From Enhydrobacter aerosaccus (GTDB lineage Bacteria; Pseudomonadota; Alphaproteobacteria; Reyranellales; Reyranellaceae): DNA of 64,000 bases. The stretch spans positions 1-64,000 of the forward strand of contig CAIKZO010000075.1 in the NCBI GenBank assembly GCA_903832005.1, written 5' to 3'. Positions 52,869 through 61,735 of the stretch are shown piece by piece. Within the stretch, counting starts at the first letter, position 1; each line of letters starts with the position of its first letter. The notes beneath the pieces were generated by a model that ran no database searches, was not told the origin of the DNA, and was given only the letters and a program-made list of their open reading frames with translations. The position numbers and the translations under genes were made by a program.

Positions 52869-55226
52869 TTATTCGGAGACCATGTAGGTGTAAAGCCTCA
52901 CCCGCCCGTTCTCTTCGGTCTCGCGGTAAACGCCCTGAATCTCGACGTCGAAGCCCGGGAAAGTATTGAAGCTTTCCTCGAACATCAGCAGGTAGTCGAT
53001 CATCGGCTGGGCCCGCTCGGTCAGGCGCTCGCCCGGCACGATCGTGGCGATGCCGGGCGGGTAGACCACGAACGGCGTCGTGGCGATCCGGCCGGCGATC
53101 CGGTCGATCGGCAGGTAATCGACGTCGTTGCGCACCAGGGCGCGGGTGGCGTCGCGCGGCGCCATCGCGATTTCCGGCAGGTGCTCGGCGGCGAACTGCT
53201 TGGCCTGCAGGGCGCTGACGCCGGCCCGGCGGAAGAAGCCGTGCATGGCCGCGCACAGGTCGCGCAGGCGCATGCCGGCGTAGCGCCCCCGGCGGCGCTG
53301 GAAGAACTCCGGGATGACCTCTTCCAGCGGGGCGTTCTCGTCGTGCAGCTTCTTGAAGGTGACGAGGCCGCTCACCAGGGTACCGGCCTTGCTGGCTTCG
53401 ACGCCCGGCGTCAGCAGGAAGAGCATCGAGTTGAGGTCGTTCTTCTCCGGCACGATCCGGTTCTCGCGCAGGTATTGCGCGACGACCGGGGCGGGGATGC
53501 CGTGATCGGCATACTGGCCGGTCGCGCGATCGAAGCCCGGCGTCAGCAGGGTGAGCTTGTTGGGATCGGTCATGGCGAAGCCCGGTTCCAGGTTCTGGAA
53601 GCCGTGCCAGGCCGCGTCCGGGGCGAGCTGCCAGAAGCGGGCGTCGGAGGCCAGCTGGTCGGTGCTGATCGATTCCCACGGCACGTCGTGCACGGCGCCG
53701 TCGCGCGAGGCGTCGGGGATGGAGATGCGGTCGGGCACGAACGGCTCGAAGAACCAGCGGCGATCGGGGCGCGGGTCCTGCTCCTCGAACTCGCGGCGGA
53801 TCGCGCGGATCTTCTTGCGCAGCTCGATGCCCAGGCGAATCGTGTCGTCCCACAGCACTTCGCCGGAGCGGCCTTTCATCATCTGCGCGCCGACGTCGAG
53901 CGAGGCGAACAGCGGATAGAACGGCGACGTCGAGGCGTACTGCATGAAGCTCTCGTTGAAGCGGCGATGGCCGACGTGCCGCTTCTGGCCCTTGATGTGG
54001 CTGTCCTTGATATGGATCTGCGAGGCCTGGCTGAAGCTCGCCAGCTGCTTATGGGTCGACTGGGTGGCGATGATGCCGGGCGCCTCGGGCCCGAGATTCG
54101 CCAGGCCCATCGAGAAACGGCCGGCATAGAGCGGGTGGAACTTCATGAAGCCCGCCCACGCCTCGTCGAACAGGATGTAGTCGCAGAGGTGCCCGATCCG
54201 CTTCAGGATCATCTCGGCATTGTGGATGGTGCCGTCGTAGGTGCACTGCTCGACCACGGCGACGCGGAACGGGCGCGGCTTGCGCCACAGCTCCGGGTCC
54301 GTGACCAGCGGATGCGTGCGGATGCGCTCACGCAGCGCTTCCTCGTCGAGCGCGTCCCAGCGCATCGGGCCGATCAAGCCCCAGGCGTTGCGCGTCGTCG
54401 GCACATAGACCGGAACGCCGCCGTTGATCAGCAGTGCGCCGTGGTGCGCGGCCTTGTGGTTGTTGCGGTCGAACAGCACGAGGTCGCCGTCGGTGACCAG
54501 GGCGCCCAGCGCCACCTTGTTCGAGGTCGATGTGCCGTTCAGCACGAAGTAGGTCTTCTCCGCGCCGAAGATCTTCGCGGCTTCCTTTTGGGCGGCGAGC
54601 GCCGGCCCTTCGTGGGTCAGGAGATCGCCGAGATCGAGCACGGAGTTGTCGAGATCGTCGCGGAACACCGCTTCGCCCAGATGCTCGACGAACACACGGC
54701 CGATCGGGCTGCGATTATAGAACATGCCGCCGTTGTGTCCGGGGCAGGTCCAGAGCTGGTTGCCCTCCTCGGCATAGTCGACCAGCGTGCCGAAGAACGG
54801 CGTTTTCAGCGTGTCGGCGTACTTCTTGAGGCGGCTGATCAGGTTGCGCGCGATGAAGGCCGGCGTCTCCTCGGACAGGAAGATGTAGCCGTCGATGAAG
54901 TCGAGCACCTCGACCGGGATGTCCTCGAAGCGCTGGCGGCGGATCAACAGCACGACCGGCAGGTCAAGGCCGCGGCGGCGCATCAGGTTGATCAGCGCGG
55001 CGGTGCGGCCCTCGAGGCCCTTGCGGCCCCAGTCGATGATCATGCAGCCGATGGCGGCGTCGGTCTGGACAGCGATCTCCGCGTCCTCGACCTTGCGCGC
55101 CTTGACGACCTCGAAGCCCGATCGCTGGATTTCCTCGATGATCTGGTTGAAGCGCGCGCCCTCGAGGCTTTCGGCCTCGAACGACGGGGTCGCGAACAAG
55201 AAGGTGAAGCGCCGAAAATAATCCAT
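52869..55226 (-). CDS. Orn/Lys/Arg decarboxylase (large, PLP-dependent)
   Basis: A 785-aa fold-type I basic amino-acid decarboxylase of the inducible/biosynthetic Ldc-AdiA class. It has an N-terminal wing/flavodoxin-like domain (about 1-125), then the PLP domain with FVLNGTSTSNKVALGALVT and DEAWAGFMKFHPLYAGRFSM. The Schiff-base Lys is in IATQSTHKQLASFSQASQIH (near 390), and a C-terminal domain follows. E. coli relatives are 710-756 aa. Lys, Arg or Orn specificity cannot be read reliably. It is upstream of a GNAT gene; its likely role is polyamine synthesis or acid resistance. The frame extends further upstream only as shadow; the ATG at 55226 starts MDYFRRFTFL. Confidence 0.9.
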   Translation of the reverse strand: MDYFRRFTFLFATPSFEAESLEGARFNQIIEEIQRSGFEVVKARKVEDAEIAVQTDAAIGCMIIDWGRKGLEGRTAALINLMRRRGLDLPVVLLIRRQRFEDIPVEVLDFIDGYIFLSEETPAFIARNLISRLKKYADTLKTPFFGTLVDYAEEGNQLWTCPGHNGGMFYNRSPIGRVFVEHLGEAVFRDDLDNSVLDLGDLLTHEGPALAAQKEAAKIFGAEKTYFVLNGTSTSNKVALGALVTDGDLVLFDRNNHKAAHHGALLINGGVPVYVPTTRNAWGLIGPMRWDALDEEALRERIRTHPLVTDPELWRKPRPFRVAVVEQCTYDGTIHNAEMILKRIGHLCDYILFDEAWAGFMKFHPLYAGRFSMGLANLGPEAPGIIATQSTHKQLASFSQASQIHIKDSHIKGQKRHVGHRRFNESFMQYASTSPFYPLFASLDVGAQMMKGRSGEVLWDDTIRLGIELRKKIRAIRREFEEQDPRPDRRWFFEPFVPDRISIPDASRDGAVHDVPWESISTDQLASDARFWQLAPDAAWHGFQNLEPGFAMTDPNKLTLLTPGFDRATGQYADHGIPAPVVAQYLRENRIVPEKNDLNSMLFLLTPGVEASKAGTLVSGLVTFKKLHDENAPLEEVIPEFFQRRRGRYAGMRLRDLCAAMHGFFRRAGVSALQAKQFAAEHLPEIAMAPRDATRALVRNDVDYLPIDRIAGRIATTPFVVYPPGIATIVPGERLTERAQPMIDYLLMFEESFNTFPGFDVEIQGVYRETEENGRVRLYTYMVSE

Positions 55227-55315
55227 GCCCTGCCTCTGACGTCGGTGACTGTCTGCGGCAGAGGTGTCTGCGCGTTGTGTGTCAGTTTGGTGACGCCGCC
55301 GCGCTCTGCGTAGCG

Positions 55316-56443
55316 CTAAGTGGGGCCGATATCCATCATATCGGACTGGGAATCGTCGCGCGGTGGCTCGGCATGCGGATCGACCAGCGCCACGAAGCGA
55401 TGGACGCCGTCGACCACGATCCGCTTCGCCCTCTTGCGGGTCTCGAGACAGTGGAGATGCGCCAGGGTCTCGCCGAAGGCGAAGACGATCTGGTTGTTGT
55501 CGAGGTGGCGCGGGAACAGCACCGGCACCATGTCCCAGCCGGTCGAGCCTTTGCTGCCCGTGCGCGCGATGGCGGAGGTCATGTCGCCCAGGCGCGCGTC
55601 GTGATGGGCCACCAGCTGGTCGAGGCGGGTGTGCATGCCGGTGAAGGGGAAGCCGTGGCTCGGCAGGACCAGCGCATCGGCCGGCAGGCGGCGGAAGCGC
55701 GAGAAGCCGTCGAGGAACCAGGTGAGCGCATCGGCAAACGGCTCGTTCGGCCACACGCCGACGTTGGTGCTGATCTTGGGCAGCACCTGGTCGCCGGCGA
55801 TCAACACGTTGAGCTCGGGGCACCACAGCGACGCATGCTCGGGCGCATGGCCGCGGCCCACGATCACGTCCCAGCGATGGCCGGCGATGGTGATCGGATG
55901 CGCATGGATCAGGCGCTGGAACGAGGTCGGCAGCGGCACCACGCCCTTGGCGTAGCCGCCTTTGTGACGATGGAAGTTGGGCACGCGGTCGGGCGGCACG
56001 CCGTTGCGCATGACATGGGCGGCGCGAGTCTCCTCGCTCTCGACGAAGTCGTTGCGCGCGGCCTGGGCGCTCATGTACTCGCCCAAGGTCATCCAGAGCG
56101 GCGCCTGCCAGCGCTCGCACAGCCAGCCGGCGAGGCCGATGTGGTCGGGATGGAGATGCGTGCCGATCACCCTCGTCACCGGCTTGCCCTTGAGCTTCTC
56201 GGCGAAGATCTTGTCCCACAGCTCGCGCGTCGCCTCGGTGTTGATGCCGGTGTCGACGATCGTCCAGCCGTCGGCCTCCTCGATCATCCAGAGGTTGATG
56301 TGATTGAGCTGGAACGGCAGCGGCATGCGCAGCCAGTAGATCCCGGGCGCGACGTTCTTGATGTCGCCGGGTTCCGGCACGTCGCCACAGGGGAAGTTCA
56401 ACTGGGCCAGCAGGCGCTGCGAAAGATCGGGTGAATCGGGCAT
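55316..56443 (-). CDS. MBL-fold metallo-hydrolase
   Basis: A 375-aa metallo-beta-lactamase-fold hydrolase. The metal motif is GTHLHPDHIGLAGWL (HLHPDH at 96-101); further ligands are expected in GRGHAPEHASLW (His near 197) and VLIAGDQVLPKIST (Asp near 215). A C-terminal segment of about 100 residues contains GETLAHLHCLETRKRAKRIV. The family covers glyoxalase II-like and thioesterase-like enzymes; the specific substrate is unknown. It lies 89 bases upstream of the decarboxylase gene and 33 bases downstream of purD. Confidence 0.86.
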   Translation of the reverse strand: MPDSPDLSQRLLAQLNFPCGDVPEPGDIKNVAPGIYWLRMPLPFQLNHINLWMIEEADGWTIVDTGINTEATRELWDKIFAEKLKGKPVTRVIGTHLHPDHIGLAGWLCERWQAPLWMTLGEYMSAQAARNDFVESEETRAAHVMRNGVPPDRVPNFHRHKGGYAKGVVPLPTSFQRLIHAHPITIAGHRWDVIVGRGHAPEHASLWCPELNVLIAGDQVLPKISTNVGVWPNEPFADALTWFLDGFSRFRRLPADALVLPSHGFPFTGMHTRLDQLVAHHDARLGDMTSAIARTGSKGSTGWDMVPVLFPRHLDNNQIVFAFGETLAHLHCLETRKRAKRIVVDGVHRFVALVDPHAEPPRDDSQSDMMDIGPT

Positions 56444-56476
56444 GCGATTACCTCTAGCGGCTGGTTCGGCCGGGTG

Positions 56477-57754
56477 TCACGACCGCCGGGCGACTGCCCG
56501 CCATGCAATATCGCGCCGACAGAAGCCTTCCGGCCAGTCGATCAGGTCGACCGCTTTATAGGCCCGGTTCCGGGCCTCCTCGACGGTGGCAGCACTTGCC
56601 GTGACGTTCAGGACCCGGCCGCCGTTGGCCAGAATATGGGCACCGTCTGCCTTGGTGCCGGCGTGGAATACTTGGACACCCTCGACCTTACCGGCTGCTT
56701 CGAGCCCCCGAATCTCGCTGCCTTTCTTGTAGGCATCGGGATAGCCATTGGCCGCCATCACGACCGTGAGGGCCGCCTCATCCGACCAGCGCAGGTCGAG
56801 GTGCTCCAGCCCGCCGTCGGCGCAGGCAACCAGTGCCGGCACGAGGTCGGACTTCAGGCGGATCATCAGCACCTGGGTCTCAGGGTCGCCGAAGCGACAA
56901 TTGTATTCGATCAGCTTCGGGCCGTTCTTGCCGATCATCAGCCCGGCGTAGAGCACGCCCTTGAAGGGTACGCCCTCGGCCTTCATCGCGCGCACCGTCG
57001 GCAGCACGATCTCGGCCATCGCGCGCTCGACCATCGCCTCGTTCAGGATCGGGGCGGGCGAGTAGGCGCCCATGCCGCCGGTGTTCGGGCCCTTGTCGCC
57101 GTCGAAGGCGCGCTTGTGGTCCTGCGCGCCGGCCAGCGCCAGCGCATGCTCGCCGTCGGTCAGCGCGAACAGGCTCGCTTCCTCGCCGTCGAGGAATTCC
57201 TCGATCACCACCGAGGCGCCCGCCGCACCGAAGCGATTGCCGGCCAGCATGTCGCGGACGGCGTCGCTCGCCTGCTCGACCGTCTCGGCCACGACCACGC
57301 CCTTGCCCGCGGCGAGGCCGTCGGCCTTCACCACGATCGGCGCGCCTTGTGCCTTGATGTAGGCCAGCGCCTTGTCGAGATCGGTGAAGCGTTCGTAGGC
57401 GCCGGTCGGGATGTTATGGCGGCGGCAGAGGTCCTTGGTGAAGCCCTTGGAGCCTTCGAGTTGGGCCGCCGCAGCCGACGGGCCGAACGCCTTGATGCCG
57501 ACCTGGGCCAGCCGGTCGGCGAGGCCCGCGACCAGCGGCGTCTCGGGCCCGATCACGACGAAGTCGATCTTTTCCGCGACCGCCAGCGCCACCTGTCCCT
57601 CGACATCCTCGGCCGCCACTTCGATGCATTGGGCTATCTGCGCGATGCCGGCATTGCCCGGGGCGCAGAGCAGTTTCGTGCACAGCGGCGAGGCCGAAAT
57701 GGCCCAGCACAGCGCATGTTCGCGGCCACCGCCGCCGGCTACTAAGATTCGCAT
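56477..57754 (-). CDS. purD: Phosphoribosylamine--glycine ligase
   Basis: A 425-aa ATP-grasp enzyme, second step of purine synthesis (GAR synthetase). It starts [20 protein letters not shown]. Further features are [20 protein letters not shown] (near 71-90), [20 protein letters not shown] (near 139-158), [20 protein letters not shown] and [19 protein letters not shown]. The C-terminal ATP-grasp part has [20 protein letters not shown]. It is divergent from the toxin-antitoxin operon, with 80 bases between starts. Confidence 0.95.
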   Translation of the reverse strand: MRILVAGGGGREHALCWAISASPLCTKLLCAPGNAGIAQIAQCIEVAAEDVEGQVALAVAEKIDFVVIGPETPLVAGLADRLAQVGIKAFGPSAAAAQLEGSKGFTKDLCRRHNIPTGAYERFTDLDKALAYIKAQGAPIVVKADGLAAGKGVVVAETVEQASDAVRDMLAGNRFGAAGASVVIEEFLDGEEASLFALTDGEHALALAGAQDHKRAFDGDKGPNTGGMGAYSPAPILNEAMVERAMAEIVLPTVRAMKAEGVPFKGVLYAGLMIGKNGPKLIEYNCRFGDPETQVLMIRLKSDLVPALVACADGGLEHLDLRWSDEAALTVVMAANGYPDAYKKGSEIRGLEAAGKVEGVQVFHAGTKADGAHILANGGRVLNVTASAATVEEARNRAYKAVDLIDWPEGFCRRDIAWRAVARRS

Positions 57755-57766
57755 CGTCTTAAGCCC

Positions 57767-57819
57767 TTGAAAGAGGCTGTCTTTTAACCCATATGACCAT
57801 AGTCAATGACCATGGTCAT
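57767..57819 (+). promoter_or_regulatory. Antitoxin promoter with two tandem palindromic operators
   Basis: A -35-like TTGAAA (57767-57772) and a weak -10 near 57790-57795 precede the antitoxin. Overlapping the -10 are TGAC-CATA-GTCA (57794-57805) and the perfect 14-base palindrome ATGACCATGGTCAT (57806-57819), centres 13 bases apart. Phd/YefM antitoxins repress their own operons through such sites. Confidence 0.55.
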
Positions 57820-57834
57820 CTCGAGGGCTCTCCC

Positions 57835-58068
57835 ATGACAAAAACCATGAAAGCGTCCGAGTGCAAAGCGAAGTTTTTGGGCGTGCTGGATGATGTTGCC
57901 TCCAAGCGCGAGCGCGTCATCGTGACCAAGAACGGCAAGCCGGTCGCCGAGATCGTGCCCTTCGTGGAAAAGCCGCGCACGTTGCTCGGAGCGATGAAAG
58001 GCTCCGTCACCATCTTGGGTGACATCATGTCGCCGATCGACGTCGAATGGGACGCGCTGAAGGAATGA
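57835..58068 (+). CDS. Phd/YefM-family antitoxin
   Basis: A 77-aa antitoxin with the Phd/YefM N-terminal DNA-binding fold: TMKASECKAKFLGVLDDVAS, then RVIVTKNGKPVAEIVPF, and a toxin-binding tail GSVTILGDIMSPIDVEWDAL. The ATG at 57835 fits the family; the frame opens at 57793 inside the operator palindrome, so the longer form is unlikely. The toxin start overlaps its stop (ATGA). The protein should repress its own operon through the palindromes upstream. Confidence 0.92.
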   Translation: MTKTMKASECKAKFLGVLDDVASKRERVIVTKNGKPVAEIVPFVEKPRTLLGAMKGSVTILGDIMSPIDVEWDALKE

Positions 58069-58469
58069 GCGTCGTCCTCGACACGCATACGCTTGTCTGG
58101 CTGCTAACGGACAACGACAGACTCGGCGCGAAAGCAGAGCGGCGGATCGACGAAGCCTTTCGCGGCAGCCAAGTCATCATCTCGGCGACCTCGTTCTGGG
58201 AGGTTGCGATGTTGGTGTCGAAGAAGCGGATCGACATCGGCAAGCCACTCGCTCAATGGCGAGCCGATGCGCTCAAGCTGGGCATGGAAGAGATTCCAAT
58301 CGACGGCGAGATTGCCGTGCAGGCTGTCCTGTTGTCGGATTTGCACAATGACCCTGCCGACCGCTTCATCGCTGCTACCGCGATTCGCGCGCGGGCTCCG
58401 CTCGTTACTGCCGATGAGAACCTGCTGGCGTGGCGTGGTCCTCTCGCCTGCATTGACGCCCGGGTGTAG
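58065..58469 (+). CDS. PIN-domain ribonuclease toxin (VapC-like)
   Basis: A 134-aa PIN-domain toxin. The acidic active-site residues are Asp6 (VVLDTHTLVW), Glu46 (SATSFWEVAML), Asp99 (HNDPADRFIAATA) and Asp117 (LVTADENLL). Related toxins cut tRNA or rRNA. The ATG overlaps the antitoxin stop by 4 bases, so the pair is coupled. The module sits between purD and xseA, two housekeeping genes. A start at 58047 would overlap the antitoxin and add six residues (GRAEG after the start) that do not fit the family. Confidence 0.92.
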   Translation: MSVVLDTHTLVWLLTDNDRLGAKAERRIDEAFRGSQVIISATSFWEVAMLVSKKRIDIGKPLAQWRADALKLGMEEIPIDGEIAVQAVLLSDLHNDPADRFIAATAIRARAPLVTADENLLAWRGPLACIDARV

Positions 58470-58478
58470 TGTCGCGCT

Positions 58479-59999
58479 ATGGAATCGGCCGCCTCCGAAA
58501 CAGTCGTCAGCAACGTCCCCGAATTCTCGGTGTCGGAGCTGTCTTTCGCGCTGAAGCGGGAGATCGAGCAGGCGTTTCCGCGGGTTCGGGTGCGCGGCGA
58601 AATCAGCCAGCCGTCGTTTCCGCGCTCGGGTCACTGCTATTTCCGCCTGAAGGACGAGAACGCCGTGATCGACGGCGTCGCCTGGAAGGGCACGATCCCG
58701 CGGCTGGGCATCAAGATCGAGGAGGGGCTGGAGGTCATCGCCACCGGCAAGCTCACGACCTATGCCGGCTCCTCGCGCTACCAGATCATCGTCGAACGGC
58801 TCGAGCTGGCGGGCGAGGGCGCGCTCCTCAAGCTACTGGAGGACCGCCGCAAGAAGCTCGCCGCCGAAGGGCTGTTCGACCTCGACAAGAAGCGCGAGCT
58901 GCCGTTCCTGCCCGAGGTGATTGGCGTCGTGACCTCGCCTTCTGGCGCCGTCATTCGCGACATCCTGCATCGCGTGGCCGATCGCTTCCCGCGCCGCGTG
59001 CTGGTGTGGCCGGTGTCCGTGCAGGGCGAGAAGGCGGCGGGCGAAGTGGCCGCTGCCATCGCGGGGTTCAACAGATTGCCCGTGGAAGGCCCCGTGCCGC
59101 GGCCCGACGTGCTGATCGTGGCGCGCGGCGGTGGCAGCCTGGAAGACCTCTGGGCCTTCAACGAGGAGATCGTGGTGCGCGCCGCCGCCGCCTCGGCAAT
59201 CCCGCTGATTTCCGCCGTCGGCCACGAGACCGACACGACGCTCATCGACTTTGCCTCCGACCGCCGCGCGCCCACGCCGACGGCCGCCGCCGAGATGGCC
59301 GTGCCCGTGCGCGCCGATCTGCTGGCCGAGGTGCTCGATTACGGCAAGCGCACGGTGGCTTCGCTCAATCGCGCCCTACGCGACGCCGCTTTCGCGCTCA
59401 CGAGTCTGGCGCGTGGCCTGGGTGATCCGAATCGCTTGATCGAAGAACGCCAGCAGCGGCTCGACGTCAGCGGCGAGCGGCTATTGCTGGCCACGCGCGG
59501 CCTCGTCGAACGACGCGGTCATGAATTGGCGTTGGCGCGCTTGGTCAGCCCGATGGCCGTTATCAATGCCAAGCAGCAGCTTCTTGCCAGCGAAGCGCGC
59601 GCACTCGACGGCGCGATGAAGGGCTTCAAGGCCGACGCGCTGCAGAAGTACGCGCGGGCCTTCGATCGCCTCGAGCAACACGGCGACCGTCTGAAGCGGC
59701 ACGGCGCCGATCTCCTGCAGCATGGCACACGGCAGGTCGACCAACTCGGCAAGCTGCTCGAAAGCTACTCCTTCCACTCCGTACTGAACCGCGGCTTCGC
59801 CCTGGTGCGCGACCAGGACGGCCAGCCGGTGCTCGCCGCCGCCGGTGCACACAGCGGCGACACGCTCAGCATCGAATTCGCCGACGGCCGCCTCGGCGCC
59901 CGCGTGACCGATGCCATCACGACCACGCCCCGTCCGGCGCCCACCACGCCGCGCCGCCGGGAGGGTGACGGTGGCGGCAATCAGGGGTCACTTCTCTAA
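58479..59999 (+). CDS. xseA: Exodeoxyribonuclease VII large subunit
   Basis: A 506-aa large subunit of exonuclease VII, which degrades single-stranded DNA. The N-terminal OB-fold domain has VRGEISQPSFPRSGHCYFRL near 41-60. The catalytic domain has VITSPSGA-type TSPSGAVIRDILHRVADRFP and VLIVARGGGSLEDLWAFNEE. FASDRRAPTPTAAAEMAVPV and a long coiled-coil region follow near 290-430. The tail after about 470 is proline/arginine-rich. No xseB gene is in the window. Confidence 0.94.
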   Translation: MESAASETVVSNVPEFSVSELSFALKREIEQAFPRVRVRGEISQPSFPRSGHCYFRLKDENAVIDGVAWKGTIPRLGIKIEEGLEVIATGKLTTYAGSSRYQIIVERLELAGEGALLKLLEDRRKKLAAEGLFDLDKKRELPFLPEVIGVVTSPSGAVIRDILHRVADRFPRRVLVWPVSVQGEKAAGEVAAAIAGFNRLPVEGPVPRPDVLIVARGGGSLEDLWAFNEEIVVRAAAASAIPLISAVGHETDTTLIDFASDRRAPTPTAAAEMAVPVRADLLAEVLDYGKRTVASLNRALRDAAFALTSLARGLGDPNRLIEERQQRLDVSGERLLLATRGLVERRGHELALARLVSPMAVINAKQQLLASEARALDGAMKGFKADALQKYARAFDRLEQHGDRLKRHGADLLQHGTRQVDQLGKLLESYSFHSVLNRGFALVRDQDGQPVLAAAGAHSGDTLSIEFADGRLGARVTDAITTTPRPAPTTPRRREGDGGGNQGSLL

Positions 60000-60003
60000 C
60001 TTC

Positions 60004-60097
60004 GTCATCCCGACCGAAGCCGAGCGTAGCGAGGCGAAGCGGAGGGACCTATTTTGCGGCGGACGAAAACAGGCCCCTCGGCTACGCTCGGGGTGAC
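60004..60097. repeat. Intergenic inverted-repeat element ending in GTCATCCCGA
   Basis: Between xseA and the RraA-like gene the element begins GTCATCCCGA and ends TCGGGGTGAC (9 of 10 complementary). CCGAGCGTAGC and its partner GCTACGCTCGG lie inside, with GGACCTATTTTGCGGCGGAC in the centre. It resembles the element at 3106-3217 in its ends (GTCxTCC...GGATGAC), its length and its internal GGACCT. Confidence 0.65.
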
Positions 60098-60119
60098 GGG
60101 ATTTCTGGAGGAAACAACA

Positions 60120-60857
60120 ATGACGAGCGCGCCGCTCACAGCGGAAACGATCAAGAACTTCCTGTATGCCAGCACGGCGACCGTCTCGATGCAGATGATG
60201 AAGCGGGGCTTTCGCAATTGTGCGATCGGGGGCGTGAAGCCGTTGAACCCGAAGGCGACGCGGCTGGTCGGGCCGGCCTATACGCTGCGCTATATCCCGG
60301 CGCGCGAGGATCTCGACAAGCCGCCGACGCCGGCCGATCCGCCGACGGCGCAGCGCGCCGCGATCGAGGAGACGCCGGCGGGTCATGTGCTGGTGATCGG
60401 CACCGAGGGCAATACGCGGTCCGGCACCTTGGGTGACATCCTGGCGCTGCGCCTGAAAGTGCGTGGCGTGGCGGGTGTGTTGAGCGACGGCGCGATGCGC
60501 GACTCGCCGGTGATCGGCACGTTCGACTTTCCTGTCTATTGCACGGCCTCCGCCGCGCCGCCCAGCATGGCGAACCTGCATCCGGTGGAAGTGCAGACCC
60601 CGGTCGGCATCTGTGGCGTGCCGGTCTATCCCGGCGACGTGATCGTGGCCGACGACGACGGCGCCATCGTCGTGCCGCGCCATTTGGCGGACGAAGTAGC
60701 GCGCGATTCCTTCGAGCAGGAGCGGCTTGAGAAGTTCGTGGCGATCCGCATCGGACAGGGCTACGAGATCCCCGGCGTCTACCCGCCCAACGACAAGACC
60801 AAGGCCGACTATCAGGCCTGGATCAAGGCGGGCGAGCCCGCCACTTGGCCCAAGTGA
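60120..60857 (+). CDS. RraA-family aldolase-like protein
   Basis: A 245-aa RraA/4-hydroxy-4-methyl-2-oxoglutarate aldolase family protein. Core features are GPAYTLRYIPARED (near 45-58), GTLGDILALRLKVRGVAGVL (near 104-123) and SDGAMRDSPVI, whose Arg and Asp bind substrate and metal in aldolases of this family. VPVYPGDVIVADDDGAIVVP follows. The C-terminal 40 residues extend beyond short RraA proteins. A role in C4-C6 oxo-acid cleavage fits the FAH-family gene downstream. RNase E regulation, the source of the name, is less likely. The ATG at 60120 follows AGGAAACA; the frame to 60054 lies within the repeat. Confidence 0.85.
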   Translation: MTSAPLTAETIKNFLYASTATVSMQMMKRGFRNCAIGGVKPLNPKATRLVGPAYTLRYIPAREDLDKPPTPADPPTAQRAAIEETPAGHVLVIGTEGNTRSGTLGDILALRLKVRGVAGVLSDGAMRDSPVIGTFDFPVYCTASAAPPSMANLHPVEVQTPVGICGVPVYPGDVIVADDDGAIVVPRHLADEVARDSFEQERLEKFVAIRIGQGYEIPGVYPPNDKTKADYQAWIKAGEPATWPK

Positions 60858-60880
60858 ATCGGCCGAAGTAAGGAGCAACG

Positions 60881-61735
60881 ATGCGTTTCGCGACCGTAGA
60901 GTACAAGGGCAAGAGCGTCGTCGGCTTGGTCGACAAGGCCGGCGAGAACGTGACCCTGCTCAAGGGCATCACCGACATGAACGACCTCTTCCGCAGCACG
61001 GGCAAACCCGACGCCTCGGGCGAGACGGTCGCGCTGTCGGCGGTGAAGCTGAAGGCGCCGATCCCGCTGCCGCTGCGCAACATCATGTGCGTCGGCAAGA
61101 ACTACATCGAGCATGCCAAGGAGTTCACGGCCAGCGGCTTCGACAGCAGCGCTGCCAGCGCGGCCGATGCGATCCCGACGGCGCCGATCATCTTCACCAA
61201 GGTGCCGCAGTCTGTGATCGGCCCGAATGAGGCGATCCAGTATCCGACCGGCGTCAGCGATCAGCTCGACTACGAGGCCGAGCTTGCCGTCATCATCGGC
61301 AAGGGCGGCAAGGGCATCCCACTCGACAAGACGATGGACCATGTCTGGGGCTACACGATCGTCAACGACGTGACGGCGCGCGACATCCAAGGCAAGCACA
61401 AGCAGTGGTTCCTCGGCAAGTCGATGGACACGTTCGCGCCGATGGGCCCGTTCTGCGTCACCGCCGACGAGGTCGACCTGAAGACCGGCGGCATCAAGTG
61501 CTGGGTCAATGGCGAGCTGCGCCAGGACGCGAAGTTCTCCGACCTGATCTTCGACGTGCCGACGCTGATCGCCACGATCTCGGCGGGCATCACCCTGATG
61601 CCGGGCGACATCATCGCCACAGGCACGCCGGTGGGTGTTGGTATCGGTTTCAAGCCGCCGAAGTTCCTGAAGAAGGGCGATGTCGTCGCCATGGAAGTCG
61701 CCGGCATCGGAAAACTCACCAATCATGTCGCGTGA
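60881..61735 (+). CDS. Fumarylacetoacetate hydrolase family protein
   Basis: A 284-aa FAH-fold enzyme. It has IMCVGKNYIEHAKEF near 68-82 and DYEAELAVIIGKGG near 128-141 (Glu-x-Glu metal pair). GYTIVNDVTARDIQGKHKQW follows, then PMGPFCVTADEVDLKTG and TGTPVGVGIGFKPPKFLKKG near the end. Family members are hydrolases, isomerases or decarboxylases of diketo acids in aromatic or sugar degradation. The RraA-like gene lies 23 bases upstream; the methyltransferase start overlaps its end by 11 bases. Confidence 0.9.
   Translation: MRFATVEYKGKSVVGLVDKAGENVTLLKGITDMNDLFRSTGKPDASGETVALSAVKLKAPIPLPLRNIMCVGKNYIEHAKEFTASGFDSSAASAADAIPTAPIIFTKVPQSVIGPNEAIQYPTGVSDQLDYEAELAVIIGKGGKGIPLDKTMDHVWGYTIVNDVTARDIQGKHKQWFLGKSMDTFAPMGPFCVTADEVDLKTGGIKCWVNGELRQDAKFSDLIFDVPTLIATISAGITLMPGDIIATGTPVGVGIGFKPPKFLKKGDVVAMEVAGIGKLTNHVA

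Noticed and set aside
52821-55313. Plus-strand open frame of 830 codons opposite the decarboxylase gene
   Set aside because: It is an antisense shadow typical of GC-rich codons, rich in His/Asp/Arg/Gln with no domain. The minus strand carries a clear PLP decarboxylase with intact motifs.
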